Assembly (NCBI GenBank): GCA_028720105.1
Contig: JAQYLI010000012.1
Span: forward strand, 28,690-92,689
Length of the DNA stretch: 64,000 nt
Direction: 5' to 3'
Origin: Oscillospiraceae bacterium
GTDB taxonomy: Bacteria > Bacillota > Clostridia > Oscillospirales > Ruminococcaceae
Below are positions 52,101 to 60,445 of the stretch, one piece after another; position 1 is the first letter of the stretch; every line of letters starts with the position of its first letter. The position numbers and the translations under genes are program-made. A model generated the notes under the pieces. It did not search any database. It had not been told where the DNA came from and worked only from the letters and a program-made list of their open reading frames with translations.

Positions 52101-52287
52101 AGCAAGTGCGGCGGCGGAAGCCATTGTCCTCACCCTGAGACTGTGGAACAGCAGGACCTGGTGGATATATCTCCTTGCAGCAGGTGTTATCCTTATCGCT
52201 CTGGGTATGGCAAACGAGCGGAAAAAGCAGCAGAAGGACGGAGAACGGTCGGGACTTTCAAAGCTTATGTCCGACTGGAAATGGTAG
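49189..52287 (+). CDS. Very large polytopic membrane protein, DUF2157-like
   Basis: The 1032-aa protein has an N-terminal membrane segment, a short coiled stretch (KIVRLEKQLKDTAK), a Pro/Ser-rich linker of about 80 residues, and then more than 25 hydrophobic segments to the end. The start of the polytopic part (NVILILGAMFIILAGFVFAA then WWALNSFFKS) resembles the DUF2157/SCO7613 group. No enzyme motif was seen. GTG 49189 with GGAGGGG 6 nt upstream is chosen over ATG 49171, which lies within that ribosome site. The mreB-like gene follows after 33 bp, so a link to envelope or shape control is possible but unproven. Confidence 0.7.
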   Translation: MEILLLFVVFWLISPIVLGIICAVQHSKIVRLEKQLKDTAKASPQNTPYPSDNTNASVPARITAEKPEKIPAAVSDNVVSEPPKSADIPKKTYSYPPAAAEKKPKSHANVILILGAMFIILAGFVFAAAAWWALNSFFKSAVLLSFSALFFGLHAFSSKKLGLETAGRVFYVLGSVFLPVSFAAGAALGVFGEIFTFSHGNTAATLSVMFLLLSAAFFVGAHIYNIRGYAKTAYISLTAALAFIMLHFGNVFCAAAMAVLSLLAIIFQPLMEKKLSGAISQEYHLFASVNTWALAIISLFISEGGGAFVLPAVLFSAAFFTRAVKGKSSASGMYPMCAYLLIGTMTGIRPDSLDGYVLIGAAVMIVFTVLGMMDALPVEIKTASEKISAVFSCAVIGFGLLRSVLSGGLEHFETTALISAAMITIQLGIISLRTDKNVLKALMSASFCWLCYELARMLCAFTPLGALSLTVMSAVLALYFFLIKFTGIKKCFYSSVSDILIGAALALTLILQDISVIGAGWGMVHWLLLMAVLFASGTDEPFGRGALPFGFILSAYAISPIYFLQKSEDAYFCPNVPEALICGMVIYCIGAAAVLIKPLRKYSAPMSMGIPVLSLIQMIFFFSEKELYALYGGLAILAFSALNFITNREHKRFGAYLGYFLGALCCLVYETAFISMPPESSLNALIFPAVLMFLLFGISIFPGIYGTKLSDKMMFFLWWSMPVYSVILGSGSAGEQFGAGVICALLLAAFGCGAAVIRKNSALSLVSLIVIDISVYCYMLDSGYSVIAVIALGIVCALAGRALYSEGIIFGRDFDMLSLSSFTSCGILLLAETGNYGRWLGFLLLGLLLLDLIRKQTSAAHKKALFAAAGCTLLPVWWTQPFLEIPEIFVTEVSIIPVAVVCGLIMFIYRSRPEPAANISFAAAVISLVVLFIDAVRTGYAADAVMLGIVIVGILLVSFALRRKRWFALSAASAAAEAIVLTLRLWNSRTWWIYLLAAGVILIALGMANERKKQQKDGERSGLSKLMSDWKW

Positions 52288-52320
52288 ACTAAAAAAAAAT
52301 CAGAGAAGGTAGAATTCTGA

Positions 52321-53337
52321 ATGGATATAGGAATAGATTTAGGCACCGCAAATATTATGATAAGTATGGAAAACAAAGGCGTTGTTTTCTATGAGCCTGC
52401 GGTGGTGGCATTTAATAAGAAAACCTGCGAGATAATCGCAGTGGGAATGGAAGCCTATAAGATGATAGGCAAAGCCCCCGACTATATCGCAGTCATACGC
52501 CCCCTTTGCGACGGCGTTATCTCCGATTATGATATGACGGAGAGCCTTGTGAGGGAGTGCATACGCAGGGTAACGGGCAGGCAGATGCTTATGCCCAGAA
52601 TAGTAATGTGCGTGCCCTCGCTGATAACCGATGTAGAAAGCAGGGCAGTCATAGAAGCAGCCCGTCAGGCAGGAGCGCAGAAGGTTTATCTTATCGAGGA
52701 GCCTGTGGCGGCGCTGATGGGCGCAGGAATAGACATTTCCAAGGCAAGAGGAAGAATGGTCGTGGATATCGGCGGCGGCACAACGGATATCGCCGTAATG
52801 TCAATGAACGGTATCGTTGCGAAAAATTCCGTAAAGCTTGCAGGAAATAAGATAGATGCCGCAATTATCAGATATGTCCAGAACAAATACCGCATACTGA
52901 TAGGGGAGCGCACAGCGGAAAATGCCAAAATAACCCTTGCCCAGGTATATGCCCCCGACGGCAGCAGAGAAATGGCAGTAAAGGGAAGAAACCTTGTAAC
53001 AGGGCTTCCCGCCCAGGTGAAGCTAACCGATTATGACATCTACAAAGCCATAATCGACATAGCAAACGAGATAATCGACGCTGTAAAGGGAGTTCTTGAG
53101 ATCACTCCTCCCGAGCTTGCAGGAGATATCCATTCAAACGGTATCGTTCTTACGGGCGGCGGCGCGCTTATCGGCGGTCTTGACAAGCTTATCGAGCAGG
53201 AAACCAAGATACATACCTACTGTGCCGATGATCCCCTGCGCTGCGTGGCACGGGGAACAAGCCTTGCATTCAGGCATCTTGACACGCTTCTTGACGGCTT
53301 TGAAAGAATATCTCTTTACGGCTACAGCGAGATATAG
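52321..53337 (+). CDS. MreB-like actin-family shape protein
   Basis: The 338-aa actin-fold ATPase starts GIDLGTANIMISMENKGVVF, has the phosphate loops VVDIGGGTTDIAVM and VLTGGGALIGGLDKL, and the connecting segments VIRPLCDGVISDYDMTE and IEEPVAALMGAGID, all MreB/Mbl features. MreB filaments guide side-wall synthesis. There is no mreC/mreD next to it, so it is likely an MreBH/Mbl-type paralogue or the organism's only MreB without the classic operon. The CBS gene follows after 18 nt. Confidence 0.9.
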   Translation: MDIGIDLGTANIMISMENKGVVFYEPAVVAFNKKTCEIIAVGMEAYKMIGKAPDYIAVIRPLCDGVISDYDMTESLVRECIRRVTGRQMLMPRIVMCVPSLITDVESRAVIEAARQAGAQKVYLIEEPVAALMGAGIDISKARGRMVVDIGGGTTDIAVMSMNGIVAKNSVKLAGNKIDAAIIRYVQNKYRILIGERTAENAKITLAQVYAPDGSREMAVKGRNLVTGLPAQVKLTDYDIYKAIIDIANEIIDAVKGVLEITPPELAGDIHSNGIVLTGGGALIGGLDKLIEQETKIHTYCADDPLRCVARGTSLAFRHLDTLLDGFERISLYGYSEI

Positions 53338-53355
53338 TAGAAAGGAATAAAAAAT

Positions 53356-53790
53356 ATGAATACAGCAATGCTATTAAAGCCCAAGTCAATGGTTGCATAT
53401 ATTTACGGCGACCTGTCCGCAGAAGAGGGACTTCGTGAGTTTATAGAACACGGCTTTACCGCCGTTCCCGTGATCGACAGGGAGGGAATGTACATAGGAG
53501 TTGTCAGCGAGCGTGATTTTCTCTACCGTATCCTTGAGACGAAAAGCGTTGAGGCAATAAATGCCGATGAACTTACTGTTGCGGACTTAGCGGACTGCTC
53601 AAGATTTGAATCCGTTCCCATTGATGCGGACATATCGACCCTTTTCAACAGGATAATCGAGCAGAACTTCGTTCCCGTAGTGGACAGCAGAGGAATGTTC
53701 TCGGGCATCGTGACCCGAAAGGACGTTCTTATGCGAATGGAATACAAGCTGAAGCAGGCAGACAATATCCGAAAGGAACTGATGGTTTGA
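53356..53790 (+). CDS. CBS-pair protein
   Basis: The 144-aa protein is two CBS motifs and nothing else: HGFTAVPVIDREGMYIGVVS (first) and QNFVPVVDSRGMFSGIVTRK (second). Such modules bind adenine nucleotides and act as energy or second-messenger sensors, here with no partner domain. It sits between the mreB-like gene and the exonuclease gene; the exonuclease TTG overlaps its stop by 4 nt. Confidence 0.88.
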   Translation: MNTAMLLKPKSMVAYIYGDLSAEEGLREFIEHGFTAVPVIDREGMYIGVVSERDFLYRILETKSVEAINADELTVADLADCSRFESVPIDADISTLFNRIIEQNFVPVVDSRGMFSGIVTRKDVLMRMEYKLKQADNIRKELMV

Positions 53791-54701
53791 ATTATATCTT
53801 TCTTGATATGGAGTGGAATCAGCCCCACGGAAAATCCAATACCGTTACCGTGCCTGTCCCTCTCCACGGGGAGATAATCAGGATAGGTGCCGTAAAGATA
53901 AACGAAAATATGCAGGAGACCGACCGGATCCACTTTTGCGTTATGCCCAAGTACTACAAGAAAATGAATTCGACAGTGGGGAAGGTGACGGGGCTTTCAG
54001 GCTCCTCCATCACATTCGGGCAGAAATTCCCCGCAGCATATAAACGCTTTTCGGACTGGTGCGGAGAGGACTGCGTTATCCTGACCTGGGGCAGCGAAGA
54101 TGAAAAAATGCTTGATGCAAATCTTCTGGTACATAGAATGAAAAAGACCCATCCAAAGTTCTACGATCTGCAGCAGATATTTGCACACCGCATAATGGGG
54201 GACAGCAGGCAGTATTCTCTGATGTCCGCCCTTGAACATTATGGCATACCCTGCGAGCTGAAAGCCCACGACGCCCTGAACGACGCGGTATACTGTGCAA
54301 GAATAGGATTGAAAATGGATTTTTCACGCTATCTTGAGGGCTATGAGGATATGCTCAGAGAGGCAGCGGAGGAGCGGCAGGAAAAATATTACCGTACATT
54401 TATGAATATCCAAAGCGTAGAAGCGGCAATGTCAAGCAAACGGATAACCTTCTGCCGCTGTCCGAAATGCCGCAGGATAATGAAGCGGCAGAAATGGGTG
54501 TTTTACAGCGAAACTTCCGTAATAAACTGCTGCGAATGTAAGGAGCACGGCGAATATTATGTACGGATAAAAATGAAAAAATGTCCCGACGGCACCTATG
54601 CGGTAACAAAGAAATACACGCGGCTTACTGCTGAATACAGGGATTTTTATCTTCGATCGGGCGGCGAAGAAAAAAAGAGCAGGGAGACAGTGACTCTTTA
54701 A
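53787..54701 (+). CDS. DEDDh 3'-5' exonuclease domain protein with zinc ribbon tail
   Basis: The 304-aa protein has the DEDDh residues: Asp-Glu in FLDMEWNQ near residue 7, the middle Asp in TWGSEDEKML, and the HDALNDAVY end with catalytic His and last Asp. It resembles the KapD/ERI1-like exonuclease group. From about residue 215 a four-cysteine ribbon (CRCPKC and NCCECK) and a basic patch follow, which may bind nucleic acid. The start is TTG in the TGA of the CBS gene (TTGA). The substrate, DNA or RNA, is unknown. Confidence 0.85.
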   Translation: MNYIFLDMEWNQPHGKSNTVTVPVPLHGEIIRIGAVKINENMQETDRIHFCVMPKYYKKMNSTVGKVTGLSGSSITFGQKFPAAYKRFSDWCGEDCVILTWGSEDEKMLDANLLVHRMKKTHPKFYDLQQIFAHRIMGDSRQYSLMSALEHYGIPCELKAHDALNDAVYCARIGLKMDFSRYLEGYEDMLREAAEERQEKYYRTFMNIQSVEAAMSSKRITFCRCPKCRRIMKRQKWVFYSETSVINCCECKEHGEYYVRIKMKKCPDGTYAVTKKYTRLTAEYRDFYLRSGGEEKKSRETVTL

Positions 54702-54777
54702 GATTTTACAGCGTATTCAAAAGAAATGAAAAAGGAGTTAATTTTTTGTTAAAGAGTACAATGTTTTAACAATCCTC

Positions 54778-54806
54778 TTGAAAAAAATATAAAGATATGA
54801 TATACT
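54778..54806 (+). promoter_or_regulatory. Putative promoter of the GGDEF-EAL gene
   Basis: TTGAAA (54778-54783), a 17-nt spacer and TATACT (54801-54806), 84 bp before the start. Confidence 0.6.
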
Positions 54807-54889
54807 TATAAATATATGAATGTACGGTGAGTCCGTTGTTATCTGTAAGTTTTATCTTTTGCGGGGGATCCGCAGAAACGGGGAAATTT

Positions 54890-57376
54890 ATGATAAAAAA
54901 CGCTTTTAAGGCAAGCTTTATTAAACGTATTATTTCGCTTACGATCCTTTTTAACATTATATTTGTTATTTTGTTTGTGGGAATGACCTTTATAATAACA
55001 AAAAGCAATATAAGCGGCGATGTTAATTCTGTAATGGTCAATTCTTCCGAGTCGGCATCGGACGCCGTATCGGAGTATATAAGCAATATGTCCGACTGCC
55101 TGCGCATACTTGCGGGAAGCAGCGATACAGCTAAGCTTCTGAGCAGCCCCGAAACTGCGGACAGCAGAGCGGTGTTTGAAGATATGGACAAGCTTATGTC
55201 CTTTTACGGCAAGCCTGTGGCGATATGGTGCGTTTCGGAGATGAACGGCGGTTATTTTGCAGACGGCGGTAAATCGGGCATTCTCTTTCCCGAAGATTAC
55301 GAATGGTTTTCCAACGCAGAAAAGCTGTCATCGGATAATCCTTTGATTTATGTAATAAACGATTCATACAAGCGCTTTGTGGAATGTGATTCGCAGATAG
55401 TGCTTGTAATGCCTGTAAGACTTGACGGAGAGTTTGTGGGCTGTGCCGGAATAGAGCTTTCGTCAGAAGCCCTTTCCGAGAATATTTCCCGCAGAATATA
55501 TACTGACGGCGTATATTCCGCCGTTCTCGACCAGTCAAACAATATACTTTGCAGCCCCGGAAACGATAAAAAAATAAGCGAGCTGCTTGGAAATACGGAA
55601 GATGGTCTCAGTGGGCTTGCAGCGGGTATTTCCGCAAACGGAACAATAATAGAGTTCAAGTCGGGCAAGACTACAAGCTATGCTATGTGTCAGGTTTCCT
55701 GCGGCGGTCTGAGAGTGCTTACACTTTTTGACGGCAGAGTGGCAGACGGCAGCTTCACAAGAATGTATTCCCAGCAGATAATCATACTTGCCTGTCTCTT
55801 TGTCCTCGAGCTTATCGCAACTCTGAACGTAATACGTCACGAGGCAAAGGATATTCCCGAGATATCCAATTCCATTGCCGAGATATCGGCAGGAAACTAT
55901 AATTTCCGCATAAACTCCTCCTCTGAAAATGAGATAGGACTTATTGCCAAATCCGTTGACGACCTTGCCCAGACGCTTCAGGACAAAAACGCCGTCATTG
56001 AAGACTATATGACCCTCGACCCCACCACAGGACTTCAGAACCGCTATAAGCTGTATGAGTACATAGAAGACCTTATGGTAAGCAGGGACGAGTCAAGAAA
56101 AAGATTTGCACTGCTGTTTATCGACATTGACAATTTCAAGTGGATAACCGAAACTCTCGGTCATCGTCACGGCGACGAGTTCCTTAAAATATTCGGTCAG
56201 CGCCTTAAAGCGGTAGTTCCCAGAGTGTTCAGATTTAGCGGCGACGAATTTGTTATTCTTGCCGACCTGAATGACGATTTCGGAATTATAGACGAGCTTA
56301 TCAGAAACCTCCGCAGTGAGTTCATCGAGCCTATAGAGATACTTAATGACAAGCTTTACGTTCAGTTTTCCGTAGGCATATCCATCTATCCCGATGATGA
56401 TACCAACCCCGATATGCTTCTCAGGGACGCAGACATCGCTATGAGCCGTGCAAAGGAAAAGGGCAAGGGAAGAACATCTTACTATAACGCCTCCCTCCAC
56501 CAGACCGTGCTCAGCAAGGCGACTATCGCCCAGAAACTCAACAAGGCTCTGGAAAATAACGAAATGTTCCTTAATTTCCAGCCTATAATCTCCGTTCAGA
56601 ACGGCGATATCCACGGCTTTGAGGTGCTTGTAAGATGGGAGTCCGAGGAGCTTGGAAGCGTTCCTCCCTTCACCTTCGTGCAGATTGCCGAGGAGACGGG
56701 TGCAATCGTTGAGATCGGAACCTGGATATTTGAAACAGGCTGCCGTTTCCTCAAGCGTATGAACGAGATAAACCCCGATATCATAATGTCAATCAATGTT
56801 TCTCCCGTTCAGCTCAAGCGGAAGGATTTCCTTGACAAGGTACGCCGCACAATCAACGTGTTCCAGGTTAATCCTGCGAACATCCAGATAGAGATAACCG
56901 AGACAAGCCTTGTTGAATTTATTGACGGGAACAACGATACCATTCAGAAGCTTGCGGATATGGGCATTGCCCTTGCCCTTGACGATTTCGGCACAGGCTA
57001 CTCCTCATTCGGCTACCTCAAGGATATGCCTATCAAGACCCTTAAAGTGGATAAGTCCTTCGTTGACGAGATATGCAGCAAGCATAAGGATTATCAGATC
57101 ACAGGCTCAATTATTGATATGGTCAAGAACCTTGGCATCAAGACTGTCGTGGAGGGCGTTGAGTCCATCGAGCAGTACAATATCCTTGCAGAAATGAAGT
57201 GCGATTATATCCAGGGCTTCCTTATGAGTAAGCCTCTGAACGCATCGGACGCTATGGAGTTTGTGGAGACCTACGAGGAGCTTCATAAGCCCAGCAGACG
57301 CTCACTTGAGGAAAATTCCCAGAAGCTGGCTGTAGAAAGGCTTGAACGGGAAAAGCATCAGGCAGAGCAGGCATAA
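54890..57376 (+). CDS. Sensor GGDEF-EAL protein (cyclic-di-GMP turnover)
   Basis: The 828-aa protein has a membrane segment at about 16-38, an extracellular sensor domain of about 240 residues (Cache-like), a second membrane segment at about 288-308, a HAMP-like link, a GGDEF domain with SGDEF at 450-454 (first Gly is Ser) and an EAL domain with EVL at 578-580, NVSPVQLKR, EITETSLVE and DDFGTG at 698-703. The metal and catalytic residues of the EAL domain look intact, so phosphodiesterase activity is likely; SGDEF is a known active variant of the cyclase motif, so both are possible. ATG 54890 is chosen over an upstream GTG. Confidence 0.88.
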   Translation: MIKNAFKASFIKRIISLTILFNIIFVILFVGMTFIITKSNISGDVNSVMVNSSESASDAVSEYISNMSDCLRILAGSSDTAKLLSSPETADSRAVFEDMDKLMSFYGKPVAIWCVSEMNGGYFADGGKSGILFPEDYEWFSNAEKLSSDNPLIYVINDSYKRFVECDSQIVLVMPVRLDGEFVGCAGIELSSEALSENISRRIYTDGVYSAVLDQSNNILCSPGNDKKISELLGNTEDGLSGLAAGISANGTIIEFKSGKTTSYAMCQVSCGGLRVLTLFDGRVADGSFTRMYSQQIIILACLFVLELIATLNVIRHEAKDIPEISNSIAEISAGNYNFRINSSSENEIGLIAKSVDDLAQTLQDKNAVIEDYMTLDPTTGLQNRYKLYEYIEDLMVSRDESRKRFALLFIDIDNFKWITETLGHRHGDEFLKIFGQRLKAVVPRVFRFSGDEFVILADLNDDFGIIDELIRNLRSEFIEPIEILNDKLYVQFSVGISIYPDDDTNPDMLLRDADIAMSRAKEKGKGRTSYYNASLHQTVLSKATIAQKLNKALENNEMFLNFQPIISVQNGDIHGFEVLVRWESEELGSVPPFTFVQIAEETGAIVEIGTWIFETGCRFLKRMNEINPDIIMSINVSPVQLKRKDFLDKVRRTINVFQVNPANIQIEITETSLVEFIDGNNDTIQKLADMGIALALDDFGTGYSSFGYLKDMPIKTLKVDKSFVDEICSKHKDYQITGSIIDMVKNLGIKTVVEGVESIEQYNILAEMKCDYIQGFLMSKPLNASDAMEFVETYEELHKPSRRSLEENSQKLAVERLEREKHQAEQA

Positions 57377-57389
57377 AAAATAAATTTTC

Positions 57390-57420
57390 AATGGAGCTGC
57401 TGCGGCTGCACAGCTCCATT
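57390..57420 (+). terminator. Possible terminator after the GGDEF-EAL gene
   Basis: AATGGAGCTG (57390-57399) pairs with CAGCTCCATT (57411-57420). Only a weak T-run follows. Confidence 0.6.
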
Positions 57421-57574
57421 GCTTTAATAATATTATAGCACAAAAGTATCGATTTGTCAATACGATTTAGAACAAAAGTTGCATTAATTGCAAATTTCGT
57501 AATATCATACAAATTTGTTTCGATAAAATCGTAAAATAGGAACATACATTCTGACAAACTGAATTAACCTACAA

Positions 57575-57611
57575 TAAGATAGGATATCTTAGCCATAAAA
57601 AATTTTTATGG
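57575..57611. promoter_or_regulatory. Two adjoining palindromes upstream of the second ECF sigma gene
   Basis: TAAGATA-GGA-TATCTTA (57575-57591) is a perfect inverted repeat. Two bases on, CCATAAAAAATTTTTATGG (57593-57611) is a near-perfect one. A TGTAAC (57617-57622) follows, resembling an ECF -35 element. The rest of the 305-bp gap is AT-rich with nothing else certain. Confidence 0.4.
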
Positions 57612-57681
57612 GAAAATGTAACATTTCCGTCCGCTCAGGTGTATTATTATCAGAGGGACAAAAAAGGGGGTGAGCCTGTCA

Positions 57682-58170
57682 ATGAACAACAGCGAAGAAC
57701 AGCGTTTCCGCAGATGCTTTGAGGAGTACAGCAGAATGGTCTATTCCGTGGCGTTTACGATGATGAAAAACAGCGCCGACTCCAATGACATAATGCAGGA
57801 CGTTTTTCTGAAATTCTATCAGAATATGGACAAGCTCACCGACGAGGCTCACATCAGACCTTGGCTTATCACCGTAACAATGAACACCTGCCGGAATAAT
57901 CTCCGTTCGGGCTGGTTTACGCGGACCATACGCAGGGAGGAACCTGAGGAGGGCAGCTATGAGCAGGATTTCGGAGAAAAGAGCGACCTGTTCTATGCGG
58001 TGATGGAGCTTCCCGAAAAGGAGCGAGTGCCGCTTCACCTGTTTTATTACGAGGGCTGCAGCACATCGGAAATAGCGAAACTTCTGAATATGAAAGAATC
58101 AACGGTCAGAGTAAGGATAATGCGCGGGAGAGAAAAGCTGAAAAAAATATTAAAGGAGGAAACGGTATGA
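57682..58170 (+). CDS. ECF-type RNA polymerase sigma factor
   Basis: The 162-aa protein has region 2 (residues about 10-80, EEYSRMVYSVAFTMMKNSAD, SNDIMQDVFLKFY and the HIRPWLITVTMNTCRNNLR end) and region 4 (about 108-158, LPEKERVPLHLFYYEGCSTS and LLNMKESTVRVRIMRGREKL). ATG 57682 is chosen for the GGGGGTGAG about 8 nt upstream. The next gene overlaps by ATGA and encodes the probable anti-sigma partner, the same arrangement as at 29457-31952. Confidence 0.92.
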   Translation: MNNSEEQRFRRCFEEYSRMVYSVAFTMMKNSADSNDIMQDVFLKFYQNMDKLTDEAHIRPWLITVTMNTCRNNLRSGWFTRTIRREEPEEGSYEQDFGEKSDLFYAVMELPEKERVPLHLFYYEGCSTSEIAKLLNMKESTVRVRIMRGREKLKKILKEETV

Positions 58171-59555
58171 GCAGGAACAGAAAATATATCGAACAGTTTG
58201 ACCATAGTGCTGGCAAGCCCTCCGATTTTGACAGTCTCTTTCACTTTGAAAAGGGCGAGCTTATCGCCAAACGTAAGATAAGAGTAAAAAGCACCCGCAG
58301 CCGCATTGCCGCAATGTGTTCGGCAGCTGCCGTAATAGGAATAGCCGCCTTTGCCGTTCTGGCGTATATAAATACCAAGGGACTCACTTCCGACTCGGTA
58401 ATGAGCAGGAGTACAGGCGATGATTTCTCCGAGTTTACTGCATATATCGAGGAAGACGGTTCACAAACAATGCTGTCATCATTTATCTACAGATTTGAAT
58501 ATGAGGTTACGGGCGACATGAGCGGCAATGCCGAGCTTGTTTGGGATTACAGCTCAGATACCGATACTCAGAATGAATATATCACAGACTGGCAGGCGGT
58601 AATGAGATTCAGAGTTATTTCCAAGAAGTACACAAACGGTAAGATAGTTTACTGCATAAATCCTTTGGAATATTATGTGGAGGAGGAAGTTTCGGGTGAA
58701 TTAAACAGTTCCCGAAACGCAGTCGCATCAATTAACGAAACAATCACATTTTCGGTCCCCGCATACGACCTTAGAGAACTTCAGACGGGCGGGGAATACA
58801 TTATGCCCTTTCTTGCATATGATCTGACCAGCAATGATGTCATATTTCACGCCGACAGCACAGGTTATTTTGCAGAGAAAACGGACAAGGGCTGGCTTAT
58901 CTACAACTGCGGAGTGTATCACTTTGAACTTATTGAAGCACTGGAAGCGGACGCCGAAGAAATTTACGATGACAGAACAGGAACAGGCAGCTATCATCTT
59001 GAGCCTTCCGATGAGAAGATGAGCGAAAAGATAAGGGCTTTTCTTGAGAGCAAAGATACGGTCTACTATCATACGGAGTTTGAAAGCAGTACGGTTCAGA
59101 CAACCCTTGACGATATCCTGCCGAACGCCGAGTTTGAAAAGATACGCTATGCCGTAAAGGAAACGGGAGAGCCTGACAGAACGCTGCTTATTCTCGACAA
59201 CGAGCAGTATTTCTCCCTTTTGCCCTATATCTCGGGAAATGTTGTCTTTGCGGGCAGGACGCTTAACGGCTGTCTATGCGCCGCCGTTGAGCTTGAGTAT
59301 AACGACGGGTCTGCGGAGGAATATTATTGCCGCACCATTCTTATGTCGGGCTTTACCGAACTGTATGTTTCCACAGGGGACAGCATTGACGAAAACACTG
59401 TTATCGGCGTATGCGGCAGTGAACCCGTATATATGCAGTTTATCGACAATAACGGTATGCCGATGGAGATAGATATAAACGATTTTTTCGATGAGACATC
59501 GGTTTCGGCAGAAGACGAAGTAATCATTGACTACGATGAAGAAATATCCGAATAA
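58167..59555 (+). CDS. Membrane-anchored protein, probable anti-sigma partner
   Basis: The 462-aa protein has a cytoplasmic N-terminus of about 45 residues (NRKYIEQFDHSAGKPSDFDS then a basic stretch), one membrane segment (about 46-66, RIAAMCSAAAVIGIAAFAVL) and a large extracellular domain without cysteines pairs or known motifs, ending with an acidic tail. It overlaps the ECF sigma gene by 4 nt, which is the usual layout of sigma and anti-sigma. The outer domain does not resemble that of the other pair in the window, so it may sense a different signal. Confidence 0.65.
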   Translation: MSRNRKYIEQFDHSAGKPSDFDSLFHFEKGELIAKRKIRVKSTRSRIAAMCSAAAVIGIAAFAVLAYINTKGLTSDSVMSRSTGDDFSEFTAYIEEDGSQTMLSSFIYRFEYEVTGDMSGNAELVWDYSSDTDTQNEYITDWQAVMRFRVISKKYTNGKIVYCINPLEYYVEEEVSGELNSSRNAVASINETITFSVPAYDLRELQTGGEYIMPFLAYDLTSNDVIFHADSTGYFAEKTDKGWLIYNCGVYHFELIEALEADAEEIYDDRTGTGSYHLEPSDEKMSEKIRAFLESKDTVYYHTEFESSTVQTTLDDILPNAEFEKIRYAVKETGEPDRTLLILDNEQYFSLLPYISGNVVFAGRTLNGCLCAAVELEYNDGSAEEYYCRTILMSGFTELYVSTGDSIDENTVIGVCGSEPVYMQFIDNNGMPMEIDINDFFDETSVSAEDEVIIDYDEEISE

Positions 59556-59561
59556 ACAAAA

Positions 59562-59594
59562 ACAGGCTTCTGCATTTTTCGTGCAGAAGCCTGT
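59562..59594. terminator. Convergent terminator between the anti-sigma-like gene and pduL
   Basis: ACAGGCTTCTGCA (59562-59574) pairs exactly with TGCAGAAGCCTGT (59582-59594). On the minus strand a TTTTG run follows, so it mainly ends pduL. Confidence 0.8.
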
Positions 59595-59613
59595 ACGCTT
59601 ATGTATCAGAAAC

Positions 59614-60192
59614 TCAAGCCTTGTAAATTGTACCTGTAAGACCGGGACAAGCGGAAATAGCATTAGCCTCGTCTGTGTCGATATGCATAGCTCTTGCGAA
59701 CTTGTCGGAAACACGGCATACAACGTCTCCCAGGATAGCCTTTCTTCCGTCTGTGTCTATCTTAACCCAGACAACATCCTTGTCCTTAACGCCAAGCTCC
59801 TCAGCGTCAGCGGGAGTAAGGTGAATGTGGCGCTTTGCAACGATAACGCCCTCGGAAAGCTCTACCTCGCCGCAGGGACCAACCAGCTTGCAGGCACCCG
59901 AGCCTGCAACGTCGCCGCTCTCTCTGATAGGAGCAGCAATGCCGATAGAACGTGCGTCGGTAGCGGAAAGCTCAACCTGGTTTGCGCTTCTTACGGGACC
60001 GAGGATAGAAACGTTTGCGAGAGACTTCTTAGGACCAACGACCTCGACTCTTTCCTCACAGGCAAACTGACCGGGCTGGGAAAGATCCTTTTTCTTAGTG
60101 AGAGTTGCACCCTTGCCGAAAAGCACTTCAAGAGCTTCCTGTGTAACGTGTACGTGACGTGCGGAGGTTTCAACGATAAATTCTGCTGACAT
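59614..60192 (-). CDS. pduL: Phosphate propanoyltransferase / phosphotransacetylase, PduL type
   Basis: Moves an acyl group between CoA and phosphate. The 192-aa protein has the two-zinc PduL fold: SARHVHVT with His13 and His15, the strand ILGPVRSANQVELS and the second histidine pair in AKRHIHLTP. No microcompartment shell gene or encapsulation peptide of obvious kind is near, so it probably serves as the housekeeping enzyme that makes acetyl phosphate from acetyl-CoA. ATG 60192 has AAAGG 12 nt upstream. Confidence 0.9.
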   Translation of the reverse strand: MSAEFIVETSARHVHVTQEALEVLFGKGATLTKKKDLSQPGQFACEERVEVVGPKKSLANVSILGPVRSANQVELSATDARSIGIAAPIRESGDVAGSGACKLVGPCGEVELSEGVIVAKRHIHLTPADAEELGVKDKDVVWVKIDTDGRKAILGDVVCRVSDKFARAMHIDTDEANAISACPGLTGTIYKA

Positions 60193-60263
60193 ATTAAATA
60201 CCAACCTTTCAATATATATGGAAAATCCGTCGGTAACAGGCGAATTTTGCCAAGTCTATACTA

Positions 60264-60291
60264 ATTATACCACTCGTAAGAAAAATGTCAA
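60264..60291 (-). promoter_or_regulatory. Consensus promoter of pduL
   Basis: On the minus strand a perfect TTGACA (60291-60286), a 16-nt spacer and a perfect TATAAT (60269-60264), about 72 bp before the start. Confidence 0.75.
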
Positions 60292-60347
60292 GTGCTGAAA
60301 GGTAAAGTTTATGTATGCGTTAAAATTTAAAAATTCATAAAAAGCTA

Positions 60348-60376
60348 TAGACAAATTCCTAAAAATGGAGTATAAT
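60348..60376 (+). promoter_or_regulatory. Putative promoter of the Lrp-aminotransferase operon
   Basis: TAGACA (60348-60353), a 17-nt spacer and TATAAT (60371-60376), 70 bp before the Lrp start. Confidence 0.65.
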
Positions 60377-60445
60377 AAATCGTGTATATCCGAGAAAGTG
60401 TGTCATAAAAAGACCTTCGGGTATGCAAAGAAAGGAAGGATTATT

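Noticed and set aside
59614..60192. Part of a bacterial microcompartment locus (PduL)
   Set aside because: No shell protein genes or other pdu/eut genes are nearby.
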